This document shows positions 1 through 13,979 of a DNA stretch of 64,000 bases, one piece after another. The DNA comes from Polydactylus sextarius (taxonomy: Eukaryota; Chordata; Actinopteri; Polynemidae), in assembly GCA_016801845.1 (NCBI GenBank), contig CM028919.1, forward strand, positions 7,456,001-7,520,000, written 5' to 3'. The stretch's first letter is position 1; each line of letters begins with the position of its first letter. The notes beneath the pieces are model-generated. The model made no database searches. It was not told the DNA's origin and saw nothing but the letters and a program-made list of their open reading frames with translations. The translations under genes were made by a program, and so were the position numbers.

Positions 1-440
1 ATCAACGCTCAGTTAACCCGTGGCAATTAAATAATGATTCATTGGTATTAAGAGCCCAAAGTGTGTCATGTAACATTCCCCACACCATTTCACCACCAGC
101 GCCAGCCAGGATGTTGACGCACGGTAGATTGGGTCCATTGATCCATGTTGTTGAAGCCAATTTTTGACCCAATCATCTGCATGGTTCAGCAGAAATCCAG
201 GTTCATTAGACCGGGCTGCATTCTCCAATCTTCAGCTGTCCAGTTCTGGTGAGCCTGTGCCCAGTGCAGCTTCAGATTTCTGTTCTTTGCTGGCAGGAGT
301 GGAGTCTGACATGGTCTGATCTTTTAGCCCATACACCTCAGTATTGTACTGTGGTGTATTCTGAGGTTCTTTTTGACTCATCACAATTTTAAAGAGTGAT
401 TATATGTGTTGTCTTATCCTTTCTGTCAGCTCTAACCAGC
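1..440 (-). pseudogene. Tc1-like transposase fragment, frameshifted
   Basis: The minus strand encodes blocks typical of Tc1-family transposases. Around 245-300 reads PAKNRNLKLHWAQAHQNW followed by a TAEDW segment, the usual stretch just before the first catalytic aspartate. A frameshift near 230 moves the similarity to another frame, where the usual WSDESRF block reads RSNEPGF, so the first catalytic Asp appears to be Asn. Further on, a GGEMVWGM-like block survives only as degraded sequence. Stops and frame changes mean no functional enzyme is made. The C-terminal catalytic part would lie to the left of the window. Confidence 0.75.
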
Positions 441-684
441 CTGACCATTCTCATTCTGGTGTTCGAAAAAGAGATCAGCACTTTCAGAAATACTCAAAAC
501 AACCCATCTAACACTAACAATCATGCCAGTAAATGTTAGAGGTCACATTTTTCCTCAGTCTGATTGTTGATGTCAACATCAGCAGAAGCTCTCAGCCTGT
601 ATCTGGATTGTCTGATTGGATAATTGCACAAAAAAGCAGGTGTACAGGTGTTCTTAATAAAGTGCTCGTTGACTGTTGAGTGTA
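1..684 (-). mobile_element. Tc1/mariner-like DNA transposon remnant, truncated by the window start
   Basis: Read on the minus strand, this stretch begins at about 684 with a decayed terminal inverted repeat resembling the teleost motif CACTCACCGGCCACTTTATT. It continues through a non-coding leader and enters a Tc1-type transposase region that runs off the window edge. A TA dinucleotide sits at the outer end, as expected for Tc1 TA insertion. The match to the abundant teleost Tc1-like family is from memory and the exact family name is not claimed. Frameshifts and substitutions show it is old and inactive. The other terminus lies outside the window. Confidence 0.82.
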
Positions 685-984
685 CATAATGCTAACCTCG
701 GTAGCGAAGACGCATCTCCCTCGCCTTTTCACTGTGATCATAAATTATTGTTAAGCAGGAATATGTTGTGCAACTGAGCAGATTACTCAAACAAGGAGAC
801 CAGATTGGACAGATGAGTGAGACCAGCCAAGGAGAATAACTGTGGCCAACATTCCTGATTATCCAATCAGTGCTCCAAAAACATCAATTCCATCTCGTCA
901 ATAGATAATTAAGAGGGATAATTGGCTGGCTGCGCTCTGGGCAGACAAGCACTGCTGGTAAAGTTCCATCCCTTACCTCAGCAT

Positions 985-1017
985 CACACACACATACACA
1001 CACACACACACACACAC
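985..1017. repeat. (CA)n microsatellite
   Basis: About 16 CA units with one TA interruption, in the gene-free region upstream of arid1b. Confidence 0.95.
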
Positions 1018-3639
1018 GGATGAGATACATCTGTCTACTGAAGGTCAACGTTATATCTGATGCAATAAATGTAATAACCTGGAATTTAAGATGGAAAACT
1101 GCTAGTACCTTAATCTTTAAGTGATCCAAATGGATTTTGAAATTGAGTATATTTTGTAAATATATTGTCCATTTTATTGTGCACTAAACATTTTCAAGGA
1201 TGTAAAGTCATCTCCAGAGTCCAGTAAAATGTAACAAGATTAGTTTTTCAGATCTTTTATGATTCAAGTGGTGGGACCAGTCAGCTGTTCCACATTAGGA
1301 TATTTTCCATTTGGCCTCTGTTGTTTTAAACCACTTCGAAAGATTATCTTACTTGGCAACTAAAGGCCCGTTTTACAAGGCCACCACCTCACCCTTTCCA
1401 ACACCAGTGTTTTCTTATTCTCGACCATCTTGCTCTGGGCTGTTCATCCCTTTTAGATCCGTGAGTGTCTGTGAAGTACAGGCCAGCAGATTTAACCGGA
1501 CAGGGCCAGAGATTTAAAACATTGACCTGCCCGGTCTCAACAGCTGTGTGCTAATCCATTCCATTGCTCCGACTGTCCTCCCCCTTTTTTCTGCTCTGGT
1601 GAATAGCAAGGTCCTTAATGTGTGAGATCAAGAGGAAAATAAGGCTCTCCAAATGGAATCAAATCACACGGAGAGGCTGCAGCAAAAGGCCTCAGCAGCA
1701 TTAGGGCCAGAATAAGACTGAGCAATTGGACTGTAATTCCTTTTCCAGCTATTAGCCCGTCACAGCTTGCCGTACACTCGTTTGCTCGGTTCGCTTCTCG
1801 TCCCTCTCCCCAACCAACCAGTCTTTGATTAATTCATTAATTCACAAACAGAAGCTGAATCACATCTTAGCACTCGGTTGACTCAAATTGGATGCAGGGT
1901 AACAATCAGTCCTTCCCACCCCAGTCTGATCTGACAAATAAAAAATACAGCATTACTCAGTAAATAGATCTCTGTCCATTCGGCCTGATAATTTGTTGCA
2001 TTTTCATGTTTTATTTATGCTCAGAGAAGCTGCCTGTTCTCGTATATCACAAACCCAACGAGGCAAGGTGGGTAGGAGTGTATTGATTTGGGTTGACTGT
2101 GCACCCCTCCACACAGCCCTACTCCTTCAGCCCCTGCTACGCCCTTTGCAGTTTGTATTCGTCTCAAGCTTTTAGCCCCTAGCCCTTGTGCATTGGCTCT
2201 CATTCAATGGTCCCCTTTCTTGGCTCACGCAAGGCCCAATCCCATTCCCATGCATTCAATATTCCCATTATAAGCTCATTAGTCTAGTCATTGTTTTGGG
2301 CTCATTAATAGGATATCCATCGCCTTAGACACCTTTGAATTACCATGTCACAGTGTGGCCCCTTTCAGAGCGTCTGCAGTGGGTGGATGCAGAGTTGTGT
2401 GACCGGGTGTGTCTGTGTGCATCAAGCGCTTGTGTGTGCCACGTTGACCTTGAGTTTGCTGACATGCCAGCCCCTCTAGAAACCTGCTGACACACTTCAT
2501 GTAGATACACATGCACCCCACACATACACACACCGAAGTCCTTTTCCCTTCTCAGAGCTGGTTCCCCGCCCACTCTCTCCCAGGCTTGTCCATCACTGAT
2601 GTAGGAGACAGCGGAGCGAGAATGCAGGAGGGGGGGCTGGGGCTGGATTGGGGTTTTTAACATGCGAAGCAGGTCCTCCTGTGCGTACGTATTGATCCTC
2701 AGAGGGCTCCGAGACCCCCTTTTTCCTTTCTCTCCCCGGCAGTGGAGGCCATTCATCACTGAGGCTATGACTGGAGAGCTCAAACAGCCGTCTCTGTCAG
2801 AAAATGGGCTGCGCCGGGCTGAGCTGTGCCACACTGAACTGTTCTCTCTCACCAGGAGGGTTGAAGCTTTGACACAGTGGCTCATAGCGTGATCAGTTCC
2901 TCTCACTCACAGGAGTCATCCATAGTGTGCTGGTCAATGCACAGTCATGCCTCTATAAAGCCAAGCCTCCCTTAACTGCTCTATTGGATTGCAGTGTTGC
3001 ACTCTTGCCCAACATGTTTTTATCGATTTGCAGGCATAAAAAAATCATAAAAGGAGGATACCAAGCAAGCAGTTATGTTCTTGGTAAAAGTAACTTATCT
3101 TACTGACAAGAAAAACAATCAAGTTTTAAATGGTGGTTCCTCTGTAGGGCTATTTTTTAAAAAATCTGTGCTCAAAGAGGAAATATGAATCTTAATATCC
3201 AGGTCATGTTTATCTCTGACATCGTTCCCCTGGCTGGTGATTTATGTGAGTCTCCTGCAGTCTCCCTTCTTTCCTGCCGCCTGCCACACCTAGGTCCTCC
3301 CCCGCACCCTCATGTTTGATTGATAGTGACTTTCGATGCCATGGGGAAATGTACATCCCAGCTGAGCTGGATCTCCAGCCGCATCCGAAGTTTGGACCAT
3401 GACAAGGACGAACAGGGAGAAAGAAAGATAGTGGGAGGGAGCATAACGGAGCATGGCCTCGGCATCAGATGTGTTTTAAATAACTTTGACAGAGGAGTTT
3501 GAACCATCTCTTTGGGTTGGAGCTAATCTGATGTGAGAGGATGCCACACTGAGGCTGATAGGACGCAGAGATAGAGGAGAGGAGGAAAGGCAGAAGGAGA
3601 GAGAAAGGGTAATAGAGGTGCTCACTCAGCTGGTGGGAA

Positions 3640-3990
3640 ATCTGCCCTCTTCATCTTTTCATCTCTTCATCCTCTCTCTTTCTCACTTTGCCCCTTCCTC
3701 TCTCACCCATGTTATATCCATTTACCACCAAACCCTGTCTATCCTCTCCTCTCTCTTCTTTCTCTTTCACACTTTGCATCACGCTCCCTCCTGCCTCGCT
3801 CCATCTCTCTCCCTGTCGTCCCCTTCGTTCACTGTCTCCCCCGCCTCGCCGCTCCCTGCTTCTGTCTTTCACAGACGATTTAGGAAGTCACAGCCTCTCC
3901 CTTCCATTTATGAAATTGCTCATGTTATTTCCTGCCCCCCTCCTCTCTACCCTCCACATCTCCAGTGTCCAGCTCTCTGTCATAAGTCTC
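3640..3990. repeat. Pyrimidine-rich (CT-rich) low-complexity tract
   Basis: The + strand is dominated by interspersed CTCTCT, TTTCTC and CCTCC runs over roughly 350 bp. This gives long overlapping Ser/Leu/Pro-rich frames that are composition artefacts. No function can be read from it. Confidence 0.7.
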
Positions 3991-5000
3991 AGTGGATGCA
4001 TCCTCTCTTGGCACATAGTACCCACACAGTCCAATCCTCCTTATAGAAAGCACACAGCTTAGTGGCCAATGCTTTAGAAAAAAAAAAAAAACAACAACAA
4101 AAACTAAGACTTAGCCACAAGGTAATATTCTCAGACAGCGTGACTATTCCCTGACACCACGATCTCGCCATCACACTGAGTGTCCATTCTCAGTTCCCAC
4201 CCATGGCCTCTTGTTTACCTCATCGCCCTCTGGCCACTGTGAAAAGGCACATGCCATTTTTCCTGTGGCCATGTCTGTTTTTTATGGTTTACTGCTCTGA
4301 GGCCGTTGCTGTTATGAGTGTTGTCCGAGTGCTGGTGTAGCCAGAGATTTACACAGCCTCGAAACATTTTTTTTTCCTCATAATAGTAAAGCACAGCACT
4401 TGTTTTAGTGCTTTGAAGGAGAGTGGTAGCTGCAGTAGGGAATCAAGCACTTAAGAAAACAGTTGTGAATTACAGTATAATCAGACTTGTCTCAGTTTGA
4501 ACTGCTCTAATATAAAGAGGCCACACTAGAAATGGGATCAGGATTTTCTGGTTTAATTGAGTTAAATCTGCATCCATTCTTTTTTTGGCAACTTGCAAAC
4601 AGTGGAACAAGCTGTGAACATATTAATGTTAAATATAATATCAAATATTATCACATCAGTGTCACAAACACAAACATGAACAGCTGTTTGCTTAGCCACA
4701 CATCCAGCTACAGATAGTACTCATTTCAAAAAAACAGTTTCAGGCAAAAATTAATGGTTGCAAATGCTAAATCGTTAGCTCTGCTACTGCTGGAAATGAA
4801 GGTGATGAGAGATGAGACTGAACCAGAACATTGTTGCAGGCTGTAAAACAACAAGACAATGAGCTGAAAGATGCTGAAACATTGCTCAGCATAGTCATAA
4901 TAACATGCGGATGTGTCACTTCATGAGACATTGTCACAAACATTATCACAATTGATATAGTAGCTTGCTAGCTTTTTGTATTTTGAATGAAGGCTAACTG

Positions 5001-8000
5001 AAAGTCTTTGTGCAGGGCTTCACTAAACACATCCTAAAGCAAGTATATTAACGATGCAAAGGTATTGTTAATATAATCTAATCCTATCTATAGCAACATT
5101 TATAAAAATAATGCTACATCAAGAGTGAAATCAAATTATTTTGAACAATTTATCTTTCATTGAGAGTTGTTAATTCATCTTATTTACAGTAATTAGCTAT
5201 GTTAAAGTGAGAGAAGCATGCATGTAACCTTATGAAAAGGCCCAAATACATGTGTGCCTGACCTGTGTGTGTGTGCATGAAGGCACATACAAATGTATCC
5301 CAGTGAGGTAGAGCATGATGTAGAGCAGAGCAGACAGAGAGTCAGATAGAGGGAAGTAGGGAACGAGTGCCAAATGGGGAAAGGAAAAAAAAAAATCCAG
5401 TGGAGCCTTGATGGTGCTTGTCTTACTGCTGGTAAGTGAGGGATGGCAGCATGAGGCAAGGAGAGAGATTGAGTGAAGGGTATGTGTGTCTGAGGTGGAG
5501 GGGTAACGTGTGGCCTGTCCTTGTGGCTCCTCCACTCCTCTTCCCTCAGCCTTCTTCTCTCGCCTCCCAGCCTGTTTCTGGCTCATTACCTCCTCCGCCA
5601 GCAGACTTCTCCCTGGGCGGCAGTGAAAAGAACTGTCCTCTCTCGCTCTCACCGACAGCCGCAGCCCGAGCACTGCCCTGCCCTCCTGATATTAATCAAC
5701 ACACACACACACACACACATACACACACATACACTGCAGACACACTCCTTCAAGCTTGCGCACACACTCTCCCCAGTGAGCTCGTCTGACGGACAGGCTG
5801 GTGGGCAGCCGTCTCTTTTCCTGGCCCTCACTTGCAAATGAGACATCCAGCCTCTTAGAGAGGCAGACGAGGGGCAGGATATTAGAAAAGTTTCATTGGG
5901 AAGAAACTTTGTTTTCATTATATGGTCTTGTGTGACTGACTGGTGAGGGAGATGCCACATGTACTCTGTGTTAGTGGGTTGTTTTCTATCTCTCTTGCAT
6001 GTTGAGAGATCAATTCTAAAAATAAAACTCCTTACATCTATTGAGTTGGGTTACGTTTTGGACAATATTCCTGCATTGTATTTTATCCATGACCAATGGA
6101 ACATTCAATTTTTTTCTTCTAAATGTAACTGTTTAATTATGTGAATATGATTCACATTTAAACACTGGATTTTAAAATCAATTAAAGATAGTATAGAATA
6201 AGTGACAAAGCATGATTATATTTCTATGTCATTTTTGTTTATTATATCATTATTATTGACTTGCCTTTAATTTAATTGAGGGTTTAACCCAACGCAGGTT
6301 TTTTGAAGCTAAATGAATATTATTCAAAAAAATAATGAAGGTAATTTATCTGAAAAGTACATTTTTAAGATAATCGAATAGTGTAAACATTTTGAATTTT
6401 CCTGTAAATGAGAGTTTTAAAGAATAGAAAGTAGGAAATGCACGTCCTTCTGGTATGTCTGCTATATCAAGCCAATATAACACTTACATTATTTTTGTGG
6501 CATAATAATATAAAATATTTACAACCTCTGTAAATATATGTTCATATATTAGTTTTAAAATGACAGTAGAGTCAGCTGACTTGCTCTGAAAGTGCTGTAT
6601 TGTGTTTATCGCACACCCTCATCGTTTCCCTAAAGATCTCACAGAGCTCCAGCCCCTCCCTATCTTACCCTCTTTGCCCTCTTTTAAAACCTGTGCCCGC
6701 TGACAGTCTGCCAGGTGTGCCCATACCCAGGAGACATGCCCGGTGTCACTAAGGAAAGCGGGCTCGCATTGGTCGCGAAGAGAGACGAGATGCCAGCTCG
6801 GCCACAGAATAACTTTAGGGGCAACAGAGAGGATCCCTGATGGGGCTATGTGTGACACTAGCTGGCTGCCTTCCCTCTCTTCTTGGCAAAGCTGGCGGCC
6901 CCAACTTTGCCTTCACATGCTGACTGGGTATGTGACCCGGTGTCCAAGTGACATTATCCCTGGCAGGGAGTCAGAATATGAAATGATCGTATTATTCACG
7001 TCCTACCTTTGACATTGCCTGTTAGCTGTGCAGCAGGCAGCACTGATAGAGTCACAATCTGGCAACACTGTCCACCTGAGGTGCTGTGTCTAAACATCAA
7101 GTGAAGAAAAATCCAGGAAGTCCAGGTTTGGCCTGCACACGTCTCTCGCGTGTGCTGTCACACAGCATCATTCAAAACAATGAGTTATCCGGTGAGTCTC
7201 TCTGTTGGTCTGACGCTGTGCTAATAGCTTAGCTGCTGTCTCCTGAGTGTTCCTCAAGTCTTCCTGTTCCTGATGAGAGCAGCTGGACACTGGGGAGTCT
7301 TCGTCTCCTTTTTCAGGCAGACTAGGCAATTTAAACCTGCCTCGGGCATGTAGATATTACTCCCCGGCGAGATGGCTGAAAATTAATGGAAATTGTTTTA
7401 GAGGAATCGTTATTAAAATTCTCCTTTGGATGCCCTTTTGTCATCTCAGCCCTGTCGCCTCTCCTGTTTTATTCTCACGCTAATTTATGCAGCCGTTGAC
7501 ATTCCTGTCGCTCTGTGAATGTGCTGGGATATGTGAATAATCAGACTAATAATTAGTAATTGCTCCATCACTTCAGTGGGCATATATTTTGGCATTAGAA
7601 GAATATCAATCACGCATTTATTACCTTATTTAGCTGCTGTTTTTCCTCTTAAGTTCACTGTCATCAATTCTACATTTTAGCATCCAGGATGTGATGATTA
7701 GAATTATTGTGTACAGAAAATTGTTGGTGCCTCTAATACACGGGGGATGAAGGTATTACAGTTTTTCTCCTTATGTATTACCCCTGGTGAAGAAGACTTG
7801 GTTGTAGTGTAGTACAGCATGGCAGACTCACTTTTCTCTGGAACCAGGAAATCACATTCCCTCACACACACGACTCAATTTCACACCCCAAGCTGGATTA
7901 AGAAGACTCTTTGCTCCGGGCCTGCGCAGGAGAAAGGGTAAATATCACCCTTGTTCCTGGTGCCGGAAAATCCACTATTTAAATGGGGAGTAATATAAGT

Positions 8001-10400
8001 GACATTTTCCAGTTCATTATGCAGCCCCTGACCTTCACGATGTACGACTTGGATACTTCTCTGGCAAAAGACGAGGCCTGGTTTTCCCTAATGGGAGATG
8101 TTTGACCTTGTCAGGAACTAAGGGGAGGTCAGGGATGAAGGAGGCTGTAATCAGCCCAAGAGAGATGGGACACAGTGGAGGAACACCTACAACAATGACT
8201 AAGACTACTGTAACATCCTAGACAGCAATAAAGTTGGTACTGAGTCAGATCTGTACTTAGTAAATACTGGAGAATCTTACAAGTTTTTGACAGACGTGAG
8301 TAAATAATCTATTTGTGTGTTTTGGAAACCGATAACACCTTTGATACATTATGTAAATTTCTGATCTGAGAGGATAATCTATAGCTGTCGAATGTGTCTT
8401 ACATCATCTGGTCTTCAGATTTGTGTTTATCTCTGTTTGTGGCCAAACTGCTGAAGCTTATCACAGATGGATTCAACTAATCTTCAACTGGCTCTTTGCC
8501 TTTATGTCCAACTGTACTTTAAAGACTCCTCAGGATCCCAGATAAATCCATCGCTCTCAGACACCAAACGTAATAGAAAGTAATCATATCGGGAGTCTTT
8601 CACGGATTAGGCTGTTTTGAATGTGACTTATAATCTCTTCCATTTGTGTGAACTACAATGATGTGCACTGGGCGCCTGGCAGAGATAATCTTATTACCCA
8701 GTTGGCTTTTGTTTTCTACTGCCTTGCTTTTATTCTTTATTAAAACATTTTGCTGCATTAAACATGCTAATTTGTGGCTAGGCATAATTGGGGTCTTGCT
8801 TTAAAAACCTCTCCACTGTTTGGGAGAAGATTAGGAATTTCATCTTCAGGATTATGTATAGAGTACAGTGAAAGCCCATGAAATAGTCTTGCTTTCCATT
8901 ATGTTTAAAGCCACTCAAGCTTATTAATGTGAAAGGAAACTGTATTATTCGCCATATAACGCCATTGTCATCAGACAAAACAATGTCAGATGGCAGCTAC
9001 TTTGATTGATGTTTGGCTGATTAGTCAGTGAGTGGTTCAGGGATCAAAATAATCAAACCAATCAGCTTTCAAACAGACAGAAAAATCCCGGTAATTGTAG
9101 TTCAATGTATTTTCTGGATTGTTAGAAATAGCACAACGTTCACAGTCAGAGCTGCGACAGTAAAGCTGTCACATCATTTATACTACTATAATCAGAAATA
9201 GAACAGCACCAAACCAGCTCTGGACACCAGAAGGGAGAATGTGAGGCAGATAAAACCCAGCAACTCACTCAGGAATCCTCATTGATCACTGGTGGCTTTT
9301 TGTGAATCTCAGATGTAAAGAGATCAGCGTGTCAATCTTACAATGAAATGATACCTCGCAATGTGAAATGATTCCCAGATCTGCTAGAAAATGTCAAAGA
9401 AAGTGCAAAGAGAATATTCAGGTGTCACTATTTCTGCCTCGTTCACCGAGGGGTCTAATAAGTGATCACACGGCAAACAGGGAATCTCTCTCCCATAATG
9501 GTGAGCAACTTTTGATTTTATGTCAAAACATATTTAAAATTTGAACAGTGCCATCATTCCTGTGGTATGCCGCTCTCTCCATGGGGCTTGTCACAGGAGG
9601 CGTCAAGGCATGCAGCTCCAATACACGAGGCTCCTTTCATTTTTCTGTCTGACATGTTAAGTGTGATGCTACAAAGAGGTTTCATTTTAATTGTTTGGAC
9701 AGATCACTCAAGGGAGAGCGGCTTTGATTTTGGGTGTTGACAGAATAGGCACAGGCTTGCTGAGTTGCTTTGGTGTCTGTCTTGCCAATTCTGGGGCTGC
9801 ACTGTATTGATCGTGATAGGCTGTTTACCTCAGTCCGCACTTAAGCTAAAGGCCAAGCTTTGTCCAAGCTTTCACAGTAGCTATTGTTGGAATCGTGTTA
9901 CTAGAAAGTGTTATGACGCTGAGATGACTTGTTATTGCTCCAGCCTTTTGGATTTGTATGCAAAAAAAAAAAAAAAGTCAATTGAATCAGATCTTGTCTG
10001 TCAATCAATTTTTATTGGATAGTCTCTCAGGTAAATATGAGAGGAAAGCTCTGCAGCAAGCTTGGTGACAAACAAGTCACTGATCTATAAGCATGGGTCT
10101 ACTCTGTGTGTATTATCTATATTAAATAAGACAAATGGGCACTTGAGCTGTTCGGTGTAGGCACTTTATGAAATACGGGTACACTTTGATGAAGGCGGGT
10201 GAGTGGTGAGAAATCACCTGTTGATGGCGCATAATGTAATAGAATATTCTTTCTGAATAGGTGGGAACCATAATGTCATAGAGTCCATTAATATTCTCCT
10301 GCTGTGCCCACATCTTGGCTTTCTGTTCTGGAGGAAGGATGAAGGTGACGGACGATGGGGCGATGACACAAGAAAACAACTACCCCACCTCCCGCCTTCT
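5001..10400. other. Intergenic DNA, mostly unique and AT-rich
   Basis: Contains a (CA)n repeat at 5699-5734 and an A-tract at 9961-9975. The long stretch 5960-9700 is repeat-poor and AT-rich, with TAAT-core words in blocks such as 7375-7640 and 8600-8960. No coding exon or RNA gene is recognised. Confidence 0.55.
5699..5734. repeat. (CA)n microsatellite, interrupted
   Basis: A CA array with two TA interruptions. Confidence 0.95.
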
Positions 10401-11664
10401 CCTTTGCCGCTCCCTCCCTTTTATTCACCTCCCCTCAACCCTTCAACACAACAGCCACAAATTACCCACTTTGCTCGCAATATTATCAGGGCTGATCGTT
10501 GGTGTCCATAATTAGAGTCTTAGTGTCGTCTAGCCTCCATTAGGCTAACAATAGAGCCTTGGAACAAGGCCACTTTGGGCAAATAACATGTTGAGAACAC
10601 TTGACTTTTGTGAAGAGATAGTGAAAAGCATCTGAGGCCATCACTGATCCAAACAGCCTTGAATAGTTGTGCGGTGACTGGCTTTGTGAAAGCCGTGGAA
10701 AAGCAGACTGTGGAATTGTCTCCATAGCAGATAACGCACATATACACAGTAGAGTTGCATAGGATCCAATCGCAAGCAGAAACACAGACACACACGTCTT
10801 CATGCTCAAATGGTGACAGTGTTTTCCCTCTCTGTGCCCATATTCCTTTGACAGAGACACAAATACAAATATCATCACACTTCACGCTGCAGCCTAGTGG
10901 AGCTTGTATTTCAATCACACAGCGTTAGATAGCTCGCTGCTGAGTTTCCTTCCAGGCTATGGAGAGAGAGAGCACTCTCTGTATACTGAGCCCAGGCCCT
11001 GTTTGATCTCCGTCATCGCCCCTCTAAGACATCATTGTGTAACACTGCAAAAGCGGACGGCTTCATGGAGCGAAGGAAATATCAAGGAAGTTATTCATAA
11101 ATATTAGATAATATCAAAACAGCCGGTTTCTCTCAGACTCTGAGCTCCTGGGTCAAGCTTTCCTCATCCCTTTGATTTCTCTTCTTCTTCCACTCAGGCT
11201 GAGCAAGGAGGGTTGAGCATGCATTGAAATTGAAGCCCCCTGTTAAAGAGCTGTAAAACAGGAAAATATGAGGAAAAAACACAGAGTCCAATTCTGTTAC
11301 TAATAAGCCACTAATAAAGCACAAATCTTCTGTTTTGTTTCATTTCTGATCAACACTTTTCATTATTCATAATTCTCTTGTTTTGATTACCGTCCCTAAC
11401 GCACAGTGTGCTGAACCTGAGGAGATTAATAGGCAGCATTCTCCAAACTCTTCCTCCTCTCCTCCGGAACTGACACAAATTGGTGAAATATCACTTTGAT
11501 CATGCCTCCTGAGCAACAAACAAAACACAAACCTAATTAGCCTAATTCAAAATCGTTCCCGATGCCTCTTTTTGTTATGAAAGCCTTCCTTCTCGGTGCC
11601 GTTGTTAAAGCTCAAACTAAGTTGGACATGCGTCAGTGTTTTACTTCTGTGCCTGTGTGTATTG

Positions 11665-11692
<28 letters not shown>
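11665..11692. repeat. (GT)n microsatellite
   Basis: About 14 uninterrupted GT units. Confidence 0.95.
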
Positions 11693-11695
<3 letters not shown>

Positions 11696-12982
11696 ATTTT
11701 CTAGGTTAACTAAGAAAATGAGTCCACAAATGTGTGATGTGAACTTTGACCCAAAAATTGACAGAAAACAGAGTGCACCAGTCGTCACAATACATCAGGC
11801 CTCTTTGCTGCACACATGCTTTAAAGGAGAACAAGGCGAACCTGCTTTCAACAGTATGTAGTGGCTTTCTCAACAGCTCACTTAGCTGATTCTTTTGTGG
11901 ACTCTGCGTATCCCATCTGAGTAGAAATGTCAAGTGGCAGGGGAATCAAAAAGCTGTCTAATTTATTATGGCACTAAAAATGGGTGTAGCATCTGATAAT
12001 GAACCTGCTATTAACTGGATGAATAATCATATCAGTGGTTTATTTTTCCTTGCATCTTATTTTTATTATAGTCTTGATGACCATGTCAGCAGGCTTTTAT
12101 ATAAATTCATTAATATGCTAAGTCCACTACAAAATAAGTAAAATGCTCATCTTTTTCCTTCTGGTGTCTCTAATTTGCTGTAAAAGTTGACGCACCGCAT
12201 CAGTGTCTGTTTGCCAGTAGGGATTTTTCCAAGGGCAGCAATGCGCCAAAGCTATACAGCATTTGAAGTGTTCACTTACTGCAAGCAGCATGAAGTCTAC
12301 CTTGCAATGCTAGCGGATTAGCTCACGTTGCCTCGCTAACATATGCAATGACTGGCGGCGAGCTCTTCCCCATTAGGTTGGCACATCAAAGGCGGCGGGA
12401 GAAGTTCTTCACAGGCAGTTAAAAGTGGGCTCAGTGTGGATCTTGTAAATACCGTCTTTGAGTCTGTGCCTCTCGGGGGACACTTCACACACTCCTTCAG
12501 TCATGAGAAGGGAGGGAGAGAGAGGAGCAGTGACGGGGAAGAGTCGGGGTGGGGGAGTGTGGTGGGCTTGGGGGGGTTCTGAGATCCCACTCCCCTGTCA
12601 CCATCAGGATAGGATCTATGTGGATGAAGAAAATCACTCTCCTCTCCCTGTCTGTATCTTGCTCTCATCCTCTTCCTCCTCTTCACACTTCACATGATAG
12701 CTGACAGTGAAAGTAGAGCATGGCTGTTTTTTCGTTTTCTTTTGAGTCATGTTTTTCATAACACATAAATAGAGCATGTGGCGTCCTGGGAATTCTGTGA
12801 TTCTGTGTTTCAGTATACAGGCGGACACAATAGCATCCACTCTTCTCAAGTGTTGTTGAAAACATTTTATCCATCATAGCTGTTTGTAGGGCTCTGGTGA
12901 GGCCCTCAACTCCGCAAGGAGCAGAAAGGAATAAGAGATGTGTTTTGTTACCAGCCACATGAACACACACTCTTTCTCTCTT

Positions 12983-12985
<3 letters not shown>

Positions 12986-13018
<33 letters not shown>
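12986..13018. repeat. (CA)n microsatellite
   Basis: About 16 CA units, ending in TATAT. Confidence 0.95.
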
Positions 13019-13022
<4 letters not shown>

Positions 13023-13952
13023 TGTACGCTCCCGAGCCCATCGTTGCCTGGTTTTTCAGACTGATCAATGCAAATGCTGTTATTTACCCAAGCCTGAAAT
13101 GAAAAGACTATGGATCAATTTGATGCACTTCCATAGGGTGTTCTCACAATAGCTGGCTGGCTTTTTGTCTCCGCTGCATCCCCCCACCCCACCCCCCTCT
13201 CTATTCCTTAGCCATCTACCCTTCATCTTAAACAACCCCCCAACATCACTAATACAAAATATAGTAGCATGCTGTCTCTCATGTACCATGCATCCTCTCT
13301 CTGCGTGCTCTTTCTCTTTTCCTTTCAAACACACCCACAGTGTGACACCGGGGCTGCATCCATCTGAGCTGTGTATGTGTGTATCTGGGTGTGCATGTGT
13401 GTGTGTTTTGGGCTGACCCACTTTCTGTGCTTGGCCAGGCATGTGCTGCTGCTGCTGCTGTCTGCTATGCTGTGCTGTTCTTTGCTGTGCTGCTAGGGGG
13501 AGATCCCTGCAGACTCTCCCAGAACAGACTCCAGCTCTCCTTCTGACAGACACTCACCGTGGCATGTTATCCCCCGGCAGACTGGAGACCTCTGCCTCTC
13601 TGTTCGTGTGTTCGTGTATGTGTGCGCGCGCTTGTGTGCATGCACGTGTTGTTTTAAATACACCTTGATGCAAATGGACGAATGAATACTTGCAAAACTG
13701 CAATACACAGGGTTCACAAGCTATAACTACATGGTTGCCAACATGCACACACACATATTCAAAGCACATACCATCTGAGATCTGTATATTTTTAATTTCA
13801 TACACCCTCCTCCGGCTCCTCCTCCTCTCTTCCCCATGTTTGTCTGGAGTTATTGTTTCAATCTTGCTGCATCAGGGGGCCCCTGAAGGTTATAAATTAA
13901 ACATAAATGCAAATGCGCTGAGCCATTGCCCTCCTCCACCTCCCTCCTCCTG

Positions 13953-13979
13953 CACACACACACACACACACACACACAC
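13953..13979. repeat. (CA)n microsatellite
   Basis: About 13 CA units after a CTCC-rich stretch. Confidence 0.95.

Larger units (their letters stand above)
685..5000. other. Intergenic DNA upstream of arid1b, no gene recognised
   Basis: Mostly unique sequence between the Tc1-like remnant and the next microsatellites. It holds a (CA)n at 985-1017 and a strongly pyrimidine-rich stretch at about 3640-3990. Open frames here, the longest being 188 codons on the minus strand at 2340-2906, show no recognisable domain, and most cross low-complexity sequence. I see no exon, tRNA or other RNA gene. Confidence 0.6.

Noticed and set aside
2340..2906. 188-codon open frame on the minus strand
   Set aside because: No recognisable domain, Ser/Arg/His-rich composition, no splice or promoter context; part of it crosses a CA-rich stretch.
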